A stretch of 64,000 nt of DNA from Paraburkholderia agricolaris. GTDB taxonomy: Bacteria; Pseudomonadota; Gammaproteobacteria; Burkholderiales; Burkholderiaceae. The stretch is taken from the NCBI RefSeq assembly GCF_009455635.1, contig NZ_QPER01000002.1, positions 2,790,001 through 2,854,000 on the forward strand, written 5' to 3'. Below the pieces are notes generated by a model. The model saw only the letters and a program-made list of their open reading frames with translations. It had not been told where the DNA came from and did not search any database. Made by a program: the position numbers and the translations under genes. Below are positions 38,672 through 46,483 of the stretch, piece after piece; position 1 is the stretch's first letter, and every line of letters begins with the position of its first letter.

Positions 38672-39076
38672 ATGCAAGCCCATCCTCTACGCCTCTCTCC
38701 CGGCGACGACCTGCGTGCCGCCCTCGAAGACGTCCTGCGCCAGCTCGGCGTGCAGGCGGCCTTCGTGATTCAGGGCATCGGGAGCCTCAGCGTTGCCCAG
38801 TTGCGCTTTGCCGGGAACGACGAATCGACCGAACTGCGCGACGACCTGGAAATCCTGACGCTGGCCGGGTCTCTATCAACGGATGGAGCACACCTGCATA
38901 TGTCGGTTTCCGATCCGCGCGGTCGCGTGTCCGGTGGTCATGTGGCGCGCGGCTGCACGGTCCGTACAACCGCCGAGATATTGCTGGCGCTGCTTCCCGA
39001 CCATCGCTTCTCCCGGGAGCACGACCCGGCTTCAGGGTTCCTGGAACTGGCGATACGAAACGGACCGCAGCCGTGA
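38672..39076 (+). CDS. PPC domain protein (DUF296)
   Basis: 134-residue protein of the PPC/DUF296 family: HPLRLSPGDDLRAALEDVL, AAFVIQGIGSLSVAQLRF, LEILTLAGSLSTDGAHLHMSV and GRVSGGHVARGCTVRTTAEI are the family blocks. The fold forms trimers. In plants it accompanies AT-hooks, but bacterial single-domain members have no settled role. It starts 8 nt after the RND pump gene, so it is likely co-expressed with efflux. The link between them is unexplained. Confidence 0.85.
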   Translation: MQAHPLRLSPGDDLRAALEDVLRQLGVQAAFVIQGIGSLSVAQLRFAGNDESTELRDDLEILTLAGSLSTDGAHLHMSVSDPRGRVSGGHVARGCTVRTTAEILLALLPDHRFSREHDPASGFLELAIRNGPQP

Positions 39077-39096
39077 TCGATCGGTGAAACAGATAC

Positions 39097-40617
39097 CTAG
39101 ACCAACACCCGGTCCCGATTGGAGACTAGCGCCTCGACTCGCATTTTCAACAGATTCCCGGCGTCGCTCAGGCGTTTCGACGTCGCCTCGAATACCTGCC
39201 TTTGTTCCACCAGTCTCGCTTTCTGCACCTCGATACGTGCCAATACCAGCTCGGGAGCCGGGCCTCCATAAGATCGCCGCGCGGCGACGTTGCGCACAGG
39301 GTCCATGCACGCCCGCACCTCGTCTTCATCGAGAGAAACTTTCCGCCCAAGCTGCTGACTCGCTGCCGCGTTTACCATGGCGGACGTGATACTGCTGGCG
39401 CAGAGCCGCTGATCCAGCACGTCCCGTACGATACTGCCAACGATATGGTGAGCATCTCTAAACGACGTGCCGGCCCGGCGAACCAGAAGGTCGGCCAGAT
39501 CTGTCACCGTTGAGAAGTCTTCGGCCGCTCTCGACACCATGCGATCCCGATTCGGCTCGACATCCAGAACGAGCAACTTCATCAATTCGAGTGCCTTCAG
39601 TGCCTCTTCGCACCCCTCCCAGCAGGTTCTCGTGCTCTCGCGGCTGCTGTCGCCCGCGTGGCTGAAGTGCGTCGACTTGACCGTTGTGAAGGCGGCCGAC
39701 GTCAAGCCGATCAAGTGGCCCGTCTTTCCTCGCAGATACTCGAGTACCACCGGATTTTTCTTCTGCGGCATGATGCTCGACGTGCTCGCCACGCTATCGG
39801 GAAACGACAGATAGCCAAACTCGGGGGTCGACCAGATGTAAAAGTCCTGAACCATCCGGCTGCAAGTGATCATCAGAATAGAGAGCGTAGCGCTCAGTTC
39901 CAGTGCGAAGTCTCGCGACGCAACGCCATCGAGTGAGTTCGCCAGCGGGTAGCTGAATCCGAGCATCTGGCTCGTAGAAAAACGGTCGATGGGGAACGAG
40001 GTACCCGCCAATGCGCACGCACCCAACGGAGAGCCGTCCGTCGTATCGAGCACGTGCACAAGCCGTTCGATGTCGCGCGACCATGCATCCACCAGTGCCG
40101 ACAGATAGTATCCGTACGTGATCGGCTGAGCGGCCTGCATATGGGTATAACCAGGCATAACGTACCCGGCGAATGCCTGGGCGCGCTCCAACGCGGCGTC
40201 GGCGACGTCGGCCAATGCCGTGCCAAGCCGCAGGCAGAAATTTCGAGCCCGGATCCGGTCTATCGTCGCGCCCATGTCGTTGCGGCTGCGAGCGGTGTGC
40301 AATCGGCCACCCAGATCGTGCCCGACCAGCTTCATGAGATGAGCTTCATAGTTAAAGTACGCCTCCTCCCTAGCGGGATCCAGTTCGACTGCGTTCGGAC
40401 CATCCTGTTGCATCTTCAACACTGCTTGCGCGAGCCGTTCCGAGGCATCCTTATCGAGAATGCCCTGTTCTTCGAGCATCACCAGATGTGCGAGGTTGAT
40501 CTGATTCAACAGCTCGAAATTCGCAAAGAATTCGCGATTCAGACGCGGCAGGAAAATGTACTGAATAATTTCTTTCGCGGGCGGCTGTTTTAACCGGCGG
40601 CTAACTTTTGATTCCAC
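39097..40617 (-). CDS. argininosuccinate lyase-like C-N lyase
   Basis: 506-residue member of the aspartase/fumarase superfamily, closest in motifs to argininosuccinate lyase. It has HTARSRNDMGAT, PGYTHMQAAQP, and the signature GSSIMPQKKNP in the form TSSIMPQKKNPVVLEYLRG. It is longer than typical ArgH (about 460-470) and has a different N-terminus (PPAKEIIQYIFLPRL). It sits with a carrier and LysR regulator, not with arg genes. It therefore probably releases fumarate from an N-succinyl-type amino compound rather than making arginine. The start is GTG at 40617; no in-frame ATG is near. Confidence 0.85.
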   Translation of the reverse strand: MESKVSRRLKQPPAKEIIQYIFLPRLNREFFANFELLNQINLAHLVMLEEQGILDKDASERLAQAVLKMQQDGPNAVELDPAREEAYFNYEAHLMKLVGHDLGGRLHTARSRNDMGATIDRIRARNFCLRLGTALADVADAALERAQAFAGYVMPGYTHMQAAQPITYGYYLSALVDAWSRDIERLVHVLDTTDGSPLGACALAGTSFPIDRFSTSQMLGFSYPLANSLDGVASRDFALELSATLSILMITCSRMVQDFYIWSTPEFGYLSFPDSVASTSSIMPQKKNPVVLEYLRGKTGHLIGLTSAAFTTVKSTHFSHAGDSSRESTRTCWEGCEEALKALELMKLLVLDVEPNRDRMVSRAAEDFSTVTDLADLLVRRAGTSFRDAHHIVGSIVRDVLDQRLCASSITSAMVNAAASQQLGRKVSLDEDEVRACMDPVRNVAARRSYGGPAPELVLARIEVQKARLVEQRQVFEATSKRLSDAGNLLKMRVEALVSNRDRVLV

Positions 40618-40734
40618 TTTTCGAACTCCATTAGTACAGAAATGATTCCCGCCGACGAGCGCCCGCAGTCGAGTAACCGCATCGACGGGAAGGTAAAGAG
40701 GTGGTCGGACCTTGATTGAGGTCGGTGTGCTATT

Positions 40735-40758
40735 TCAGGGCAGGCGGTCGCGGTGCAT
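40735..40758 (-). CDS. possible leader peptide (7 codons) upstream of the lyase gene
   Basis: In the 230-nt gap between the YfcC-type gene and the lyase gene, an excellent GGAGG lies nine nt ahead of an ATG that opens a seven-codon frame, MHRDRLP, then stop. It has two arginines and one histidine. A tight ribosome binding site serving such a short frame suggests a leader peptide or ribosome-stalling control. A chance match cannot be excluded. Confidence 0.3.
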   Translation of the reverse strand: MHRDRLP

Positions 40759-40847
40759 GATGGTTATCCTCCATTTATTAGCCAGGGGATTCGCCACTTC
40801 ACATAAACGTGCCGTGCTGCAATTCGATTGAAGATGATTGTCCCGTC

Positions 40848-42263
40848 TTATCCTCCCAAAGCCGTCAGCAGGAAAAGCGCCGTAAAGCCGACAACACATA
40901 AAACAATGAACAGCGGCAGGACGAACTTAAGCCAGACAACGTAGTTCACTTTGGCGGCGGCGAGAAACGCCAGTAGCAAGCCGTTGGTCGGCGATACGAT
41001 GTTGATCAGACCGGAGCCGAGCAGCATGGCGGTTACGGTGAGCTGCCCGCTCACGCCTGACAGATGGGCTATTGGCGCCAGAATCGGAATGCTGACGGCG
41101 GCCTTTGCAGAGACGGAATGGATAAGAATCCCAAACATCATTTCCGAAATCATCAAACCGGCCGTCACCGCGGCATGAGGTTGCCCCTGGATCAGGTTTG
41201 CCAGATCCTGGACGATGCTGTCCTGAATCTGGCTCGACTCCAGAATAACGCCCACGGCACCGCCAAGACCGATCATGATGATCGGTAGCACCATGCTTTT
41301 CATGCCGTCGATCAGCGCGTCCGCCGCGTTACTCAGGCGCATTCCGCCCGCCATGGAGATCAGCAGGCTCAAGGCAAGAAAGGCTGCCGCCTGTTCGGTA
41401 TGTCTCCACGCCCAGATGCTCGTGCCGGCCACCAGCGCGCCACCGCCCAGCACAAGTGCGATCAGTACCCGGGTCTGGCGCACCGTCATCCGCTTTGCGC
41501 CTGGAATGTAATCGGCCTTCGGCAGACGATGCAGATAGAACATGACGTAGCCCAGTCCAAGTCCCAGCATCACGACAAAAATTGCCAGTCTTGAAGGGAT
41601 GCCACTGAAGATCGGCACACCGGCCAACGGTTGTGCAACGGCAAGCGCATTGGGATTGGTGACGGACGCGATATAGCCGATGTCGGCCCCGAGCACGACG
41701 ATGGCTGCCGCAACGAGATTCGGGAATTTAAGGCGCCTTGTCAGCGACAGGACAATGGGCATGATGGCCACATATTCGGAACTGAACCCCATAAAGGTCG
41801 CCCCGCATGCGATCAACAAAATAGCGCCCGTCACCAGCACGTACGCATTTCCGGACGAAACATGCAGCAAGTCGTCGATCGCGGCGTCGAGTGCGCCTGT
41901 GGCACGCAACACGCCAAACGTGCCGCCGGCGAACATCAACATGAAAATCAGGGGCGCCTGCGCAACGAAGCCTGACGGAATGGCCGCGAACAGACTGACC
42001 GCGCCGGCGGCATGAGCGGGCGATTCGTTCGCCTTCGGAACACTCGGCGACAAAAGCGCCGCGAGGCCGCCCTCCTTCGGTATGACCTGATAGGTACCGG
42101 GGACCACATGCGTCCCCTCGCGTTGAAATTTGCCCGCCGGGATCAGGTGGGTCAACAAGGCGGCGGCCAGCATCACGGCCAATGCGATCAACACTGGGTG
42201 CAAACGACCGTGTGACTTCGATCCGGGCGCATCCGCCGTATTCGTCATTTCGGTGGTACTCAT
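40848..42263 (-). CDS. YfcC family carboxylate/amino acid carrier
   Basis: About 471-residue inner-membrane carrier with 11-13 hydrophobic segments, of the YfcC/ion-transporter superfamily. Typical blocks are HLIPAGKFQRE after TM1, PLIFMLMFAGGTFGVLRATGALDAAID, and the C-terminal GSGLINIVSPTNGLLLAFLAAAKV, where the family has its SPT motif. The substrate is likely a carboxylate or amino-acid-like compound. The following lyase suggests an N-succinyl amino compound. The start at 42263 is preferred; 42341 is an in-frame alternative without a better ribosome binding site. A LysR gene diverges upstream. Confidence 0.88.
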   Translation of the reverse strand: MSTTEMTNTADAPGSKSHGRLHPVLIALAVMLAAALLTHLIPAGKFQREGTHVVPGTYQVIPKEGGLAALLSPSVPKANESPAHAAGAVSLFAAIPSGFVAQAPLIFMLMFAGGTFGVLRATGALDAAIDDLLHVSSGNAYVLVTGAILLIACGATFMGFSSEYVAIMPIVLSLTRRLKFPNLVAAAIVVLGADIGYIASVTNPNALAVAQPLAGVPIFSGIPSRLAIFVVMLGLGLGYVMFYLHRLPKADYIPGAKRMTVRQTRVLIALVLGGGALVAGTSIWAWRHTEQAAAFLALSLLISMAGGMRLSNAADALIDGMKSMVLPIIMIGLGGAVGVILESSQIQDSIVQDLANLIQGQPHAAVTAGLMISEMMFGILIHSVSAKAAVSIPILAPIAHLSGVSGQLTVTAMLLGSGLINIVSPTNGLLLAFLAAAKVNYVVWLKFVLPLFIVLCVVGFTALFLLTALGG

Positions 42264-42455
42264 TGCGTGACCACGTTGTGAAGTGAGATGAGACACGGAT
42301 GAAATATCCGCTGTCGACCTACCGTGTTCTTGAGCATGCATACACCGCCGTGAATATTGAATGAAGCCCTTTTGCCTGAAAGCCGCCTGTCTCCCGGCGA
42401 CGCAGCTCTGACGAAGAGACGATCCATTGATTCTGGGTAAACCCGCAGGTCTGGC

Positions 42456-42575
42456 ACAAAATGCTATAGCTCGATCTCTTGCCCCAATACCTTGATGGTG
42501 TTGGATTGACTGTAGATTACGAAGTCGAAACTGCGCTGTACAATGCTTTTTGTTTCAAAATCGATAGCATTTTGT
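42456..42575. promoter_or_regulatory. 12-bp sites in inverted orientation upstream of yfcC and lysR
   Basis: ACAAAATGCTAT at 42456-42467 is exactly inverted as ATAGCATTTTGT at 42564-42575, 108 bp apart start to start, between the divergent YfcC and LysR genes. The second copy ends 13 nt before the LysR start codon. A looser copy (ACAATGCTTTTTGT, about 42539-42552) lies between them. The layout fits a LysR protein binding both promoters with DNA bending. Confidence 0.5.
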
Positions 42576-42588
42576 TATAGAGCCTGAC

Positions 42589-43497
42589 ATGAAGATTCGC
42601 CAGCTGGAAGCCTTCAGGGCAGTGATGCTCTACCAGACCGTAACGCTCGCAAGCGAGATGCTTCATATTTCGCAGCCGGCAACTACACGGCTGCTGGCCG
42701 ATCTGGAACGCTCGGTCGCGTTCAAACTGTTTGATCGTGTGAAGGGGCGCCTGCATCCAACGGTGGAAGGACAGGCGCTCTTTGAAGAGGTGCAGCGATC
42801 GCTGGCAGGCGTCGATCGAATCTCGCGCGCGGCGGACGACATCAGAAACCTTCGTCGGGGCACGCTGCAGATTGCGGCCGCGCCCTCGATTGCGCTGTCT
42901 TTGCTACCGCATGCAATCGCGGATTACCTGAAGTCCAAGCCGGACGCTCACGTGTCCCTCGCGTCTCATTCGTCGCGAACTGTGGTGGATATGGTGATGG
43001 GACAGCGCTGCGATATCGGTTTCGCCGTTCTTTCGATGAACCACACCAGTTCACATGGAGAGCGTTTGATGTCCACGCGCATGGTTTGCGCTTTACCCGC
43101 CGGACACCGGCTATGCGCGACGGAAACGGTCACACCGGTGGATCTCGCAGGCGAGCGTTTTGTTGTACATCCACGCAGCGTGACTTCACGCCTGCAAATA
43201 GACGCGTTGTTTGCGGCGCATGGAGTCGAACTCAATGTTCAGATAGAGAGCCCGGTTGGACACGCGATCTGTTCTTTTGTGGAAGCGGGCGCGGGGGTCG
43301 CCGTCATAGATGCCATCAGCGCCTGGGGCTATCGTGGTACCGGCGTAGTGTTCAAACGCTTCGAGCCGGCACTTCTCACTGACTTTGCCGTGCTGACACC
43401 TGCTCAGCGGCCTGCCCCATTGCTGGCGAAACCCTTCGTATCCCACGTACGGGAATTCGCGTTGGCGCAACTCGGCCCGGGTATCGTGTTGCCATGA
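42589..43497 (+). CDS. LysR family regulator, opine-catabolism type
   Basis: 302-residue LysR regulator. The N-terminus KIRQLEAFRAVMLYQTVTLASEMLHISQPATTRLLADLE resembles the OccR/NocR subgroup that controls octopine and nopaline use. It has a ligand-binding C-terminal domain (LLPHAIADYLKSKPDAHVSL, GHAICSFVEAGAGVAVIDAIS). It diverges from the YfcC carrier and lyase genes, and a 12-bp inverted site pair lies between. It is therefore the likely activator of that unit. The inducer is probably an N-substituted amino acid. Confidence 0.9.
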   Translation: MKIRQLEAFRAVMLYQTVTLASEMLHISQPATTRLLADLERSVAFKLFDRVKGRLHPTVEGQALFEEVQRSLAGVDRISRAADDIRNLRRGTLQIAAAPSIALSLLPHAIADYLKSKPDAHVSLASHSSRTVVDMVMGQRCDIGFAVLSMNHTSSHGERLMSTRMVCALPAGHRLCATETVTPVDLAGERFVVHPRSVTSRLQIDALFAAHGVELNVQIESPVGHAICSFVEAGAGVAVIDAISAWGYRGTGVVFKRFEPALLTDFAVLTPAQRPAPLLAKPFVSHVREFALAQLGPGIVLP

Positions 43498-43521
43498 CGG
43501 CAAATACCACTGCCCGCCGCG

Positions 43522-44325
43522 CTAGATCAACTCCGCAACGCGAACGATGAGAAATGCCGCCGGCACCAGCACCGCCTGCGCGCATAGCGTTCCGAGAACG
43601 CGTGCCCCGACAAGCGTGGTAATCGCTCGCCGGAAGCTGTTTTCTGAAACGCGGCCTTCGATCACGTCGTCCGTCATGACTGAAACTTGCGGGTCGATGA
43701 CAACCGCCAGGACGACAGTCGCAAAACCGTTGATCACCGACGACAGATTCGCACAGGTCACACGCAATTCCGGCTTCAGGTATCCCGCATAGAGCGACGC
43801 AAAAACGCCGACCGTCCAGATTGCCATGGCGAAAACGTTCAGGCCGATGACTTTCCAGGAGACGCCGGCGCCGGTTGCGAGTTGGGTGACGTTGTGCCGG
43901 GACGGGAACCGCGCGCCGTCCCGGATATAGTTGACGCCGCCGCGGCTGAAGATATGGAGCAGCAAACGCGGCACCGAGCGATTGACCTGGAAATGCTCGA
44001 CCGCCCGGCTGAAATAACGCTGGAAGGTGGGAATCAGGCAGGCACCCACTACGCTCGCCACGGTGGCGGACAGCAGGAAAAGGCGAAAGTCGCCCAGCAG
44101 GCCACCTTCCATGTGACGGGCAATATCAAGCTCTACCCGCTTCGCTATGAAGGGCCCCTGAAAGGAATTCGCCGTTCGGGAGACAAGAGCGATGATCCCG
44201 AATAGAGAAAACGACACGGCTATCCGGCGGGTGCGAACGCCGGCGATCCGCACCGCATACGCCAGTGTCGCGATCACATGAATGACGAAGGTAAGCCCAC
44301 AGATGATCCAAAGCTGAGTGTCCAT
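43522..44325 (-). CDS. amj: Amj-type alternate lipid II flippase (DUF2837)
   Basis: 267-residue polytopic membrane protein matching the Amj/YdaH family. The blocks ISRTANSFQGP-like IALVSRTANSFQGPFIAKRVE, GDFRLFLLSATVASVVGACLIPTFQRYFSRAVE, and the C-terminal VSVMTDDVIEGRVSENSFRR are family features. Amj can replace MurJ in moving lipid II across the membrane in Bacillus. The start at 44325 is chosen because hydrophobic TM1 begins there. It diverges from a murA paralog, a pairing that suggests a spare peptidoglycan precursor set. Convergent with the LysR gene. Confidence 0.88.
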   Translation of the reverse strand: MDTQLWIICGLTFVIHVIATLAYAVRIAGVRTRRIAVSFSLFGIIALVSRTANSFQGPFIAKRVELDIARHMEGGLLGDFRLFLLSATVASVVGACLIPTFQRYFSRAVEHFQVNRSVPRLLLHIFSRGGVNYIRDGARFPSRHNVTQLATGAGVSWKVIGLNVFAMAIWTVGVFASLYAGYLKPELRVTCANLSSVINGFATVVLAVVIDPQVSVMTDDVIEGRVSENSFRRAITTLVGARVLGTLCAQAVLVPAAFLIVRVAELI

Positions 44326-44441
44326 GCTGTCGCGGCGAGTTGGGCGAGCACATAGTCTACCGGAGGGCATTCGCCAGCACGTACAGTCGCTCAATGGCAT
44401 GATATCGCCCTCACGTCCTCACTTTTCGAACCCTCCCGAAC

Positions 44442-45743
44442 ATGTCCAACCTGATCGTCCACGGCGGCGTCCCGTTACGCGGCGAAATCACGCCATCCGC
44501 CAACAAGAACGCTGTTCTGCCGATCCTTTGCGCCACGCTGCTCACCGATCAACCGGTGCGGCTGATCGGCGTGCCGGAGATCACCGACGTCAAGAAAATT
44601 CTCGAGATCTTCCGCACGCTCGGCAGCGAGGTGTCGGTGGATTTTTCAACCGGCATTCTCGACCTGCATCACCATGCGACCACCTTCGATCCGGCAACGC
44701 ACAAGCTGCCCGAAGAGATGCGCTCGTCGATCATGCTGGTCCCTCCTCTGCTCGCGCGTTTCGGCGTGGCGCGGCTGGAGAGCGACGTGAAGGGCTGTAC
44801 GCTCGGCGTGCGCGAGATCGACCCGCACGTCGAGGTGTTCGAGCGGTTTGGCGCCCACCTCACGCGCACCGACGATTCGCTGATCGTGCGTAACGACCGG
44901 CGCATGGTTGCAAACGATCACTGGCTGGACTACGCATCGGTCACGACAACCGAGAACTTTGCGTTGTGCGCGGCGGCCGCGCAAGGCACGTCGACCCTCG
45001 TCAACGCAGCATCGGAACCCCACGTGCAGGAGTTCTGCCGCTTTCTCGCCATGCTCGGCGTGGGCATCGAAGGTATCGGTACGTCGCGGCTCAGCGTAAC
45101 GGGCGGCCGGCGGCTCGGCGGTGGCGAGTTCCGCTTCAGCGAGGATTTTCATGAGATTGCCACGTTTCTCGCGCTCGGCGCCATCACCGGTGGCGACATC
45201 GTCGTCAGGAATTCCGCACCCGAGCAGTTCCCGCTGATCGACAGGACATTCGCGAAGTTCGGCGTCAACGTCGAGCATCGTAACGGTTGGTCGCGTGCGT
45301 TAAGCGACGGCCCGCTGCACGTGCGCCGCCCGTTCACACAGAATATTCTCACCAAGGTCGAAGCGGCGCCGTGGCCTTATTTGCCGGTGGACCTGCTGCC
45401 GATCTTTGTCGCGCTCGGCGTAAAAGCCGAAGGCAGTGCGATGTTCTGGAACAAGGTCTATGACGGTGCAATGGGCTGGACCAGCGAGTTGTCGAAGTTC
45501 GGCGCGCATGTGTTCCTGTCCGATCCGCACCGGCTGATCACGTTCGGCGGCTTGACACTGAGTCCGGCACGCGTCGAGAGCCCCTACATTATTCGTGTGG
45601 CGATTGCATTGCTGATGGTCGCGGCCAGCATCGAAGGACGCTCCGAGATCATGAATGCGCTGCCGATCCGGCGCGCGCATCCGCGTTTCGTCGAAAACCT
45701 GCGCTCGGTGGGCGCAAATGTCGAGTGGACCAGCAGCGAGTGA
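44442..45743 (+). CDS. murA: UDP-N-acetylglucosamine 1-carboxyvinyltransferase, probable second MurA
   Basis: 433-residue EPSP synthase-fold enzyme that adds enolpyruvate to UDP-GlcNAc, the first step of peptidoglycan synthesis. K22-N23 in SANKNAVLP match the UDP-GlcNAc-binding pair of E. coli MurA. C119 in DVKGCTLGVREIDPHV aligns with catalytic and fosfomycin-reactive Cys115. LPVDLLPIF keeps the catalytic aspartate. The gene is not in the usual murA-hisG context and diverges from amj, so it is most likely a paralog. No clear ribosome binding site precedes the ATG. Confidence 0.9.
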   Translation: MSNLIVHGGVPLRGEITPSANKNAVLPILCATLLTDQPVRLIGVPEITDVKKILEIFRTLGSEVSVDFSTGILDLHHHATTFDPATHKLPEEMRSSIMLVPPLLARFGVARLESDVKGCTLGVREIDPHVEVFERFGAHLTRTDDSLIVRNDRRMVANDHWLDYASVTTTENFALCAAAAQGTSTLVNAASEPHVQEFCRFLAMLGVGIEGIGTSRLSVTGGRRLGGGEFRFSEDFHEIATFLALGAITGGDIVVRNSAPEQFPLIDRTFAKFGVNVEHRNGWSRALSDGPLHVRRPFTQNILTKVEAAPWPYLPVDLLPIFVALGVKAEGSAMFWNKVYDGAMGWTSELSKFGAHVFLSDPHRLITFGGLTLSPARVESPYIIRVAIALLMVAASIEGRSEIMNALPIRRAHPRFVENLRSVGANVEWTSSE

Positions 45744-45917
45744 GTTAAGGAGGGAGCGTCAGGCAAGCGGGTTAACACCAACCGCATGGGCGCAATGCCA
45801 TAGCGGGGAAATCCGGCGGACAAGATCGTTGCTTCGGAAGACTGAGCGCCCTCGCGCACGGGCAAATAAAGACGTCGGCACCAGCCAAAGGGTATACAGT
45901 GGGGAGGTCGGTCGCCA
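45744..45917. other. intergenic region after murA
   Basis: 174 nt with no gene. It contains the only space for a promoter of the two small genes that follow; TATACA at about 45895 is a possible -10 element. No terminator hairpin was recognised. Confidence 0.35.
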
Positions 45918-46139
45918 ATGAGCGGCCTCCTGCTTCGGGGCTCCAACATGCGATCACCACTCAAACGTACTTCGGCTGCCGTTAGCAGCGAGAGCGAGTA
46001 CGCCATCGAACGCAGGACGCGCGCTCATATCCTCGACACAGCGGATGCTTTGAGAGCGGAGAAAAGACGCGCCAATTACGCCACGATCGACTCCAGCGCC
46101 AGCAAGTGGCGCTACTCGGCCGTGTGCGAGAAAAGCTGA
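45918..46139 (+). CDS. small basic hypothetical protein
   Basis: 73-residue basic protein without recognised family; a later start at 45948 gives 63 residues. GGGGAGG lies ten nt ahead of the ATG at 45918. The stop comes 5 nt before the GTG of the DUF1488 gene, which suggests translational coupling and supports its being real. Composition (many Arg, Ser, Ala, Glu) gives no functional clue. Confidence 0.4.
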   Translation: MSGLLLRGSNMRSPLKRTSAAVSSESEYAIERRTRAHILDTADALRAEKRRANYATIDSSASKWRYSAVCEKS

Positions 46140-46144
46140 TCGCC

Positions 46145-46393
46145 GTGCTTCAATTCCCCAACCCCAGCCGTAGCTACGATGCCTCCCGGCATTGCGTATG
46201 TTTCTGGGGGTACGACGACTCGCGCGAAATCACTTTCATGGTCGACGACGCGATGCTCAGAAACCTGCAGCCCGACGTGGGCTCCGACGAGCGGTCGGTG
46301 CTCGGCGCCTTTGACAAGTTGCGCGAAAAGGTTCTCGAAATCGCCAAGAAGCAGTATGTCAGCGGTCCACAGAATCGGTATTTGATTTCGTGA
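46145..46393 (+). CDS. DUF1488 family small protein
   Basis: 82-residue protein. FPNPSRSYDASRHCVCFWGYDDSREITFMVD and FDKLREKVLEIAKKQYVSGPQNRYLI match the DUF1488 pattern; function unknown. The GTG at 46145 is chosen because family members begin close to FPNPSRSYD; a GTG at 46106 is the alternative. It lies 5 nt after the preceding small gene. Confidence 0.75.
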   Translation: MLQFPNPSRSYDASRHCVCFWGYDDSREITFMVDDAMLRNLQPDVGSDERSVLGAFDKLREKVLEIAKKQYVSGPQNRYLIS

Positions 46394-46483
46394 GCGACGG
46401 CCGGGTCGCGAGAATGCGCCCGGATCTGCGATTTCCCAGCCTTGTGAAGCGCCCTGTACACCCTTAAGAGCGAATACGCGACT

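Noticed and set aside
40618..40630. ATG at 40630 as start of the lyase gene
   Set aside because: It is out of frame with the lyase and reaches a stop after 13 codons; the family N-terminus is in the GTG frame at 40617.
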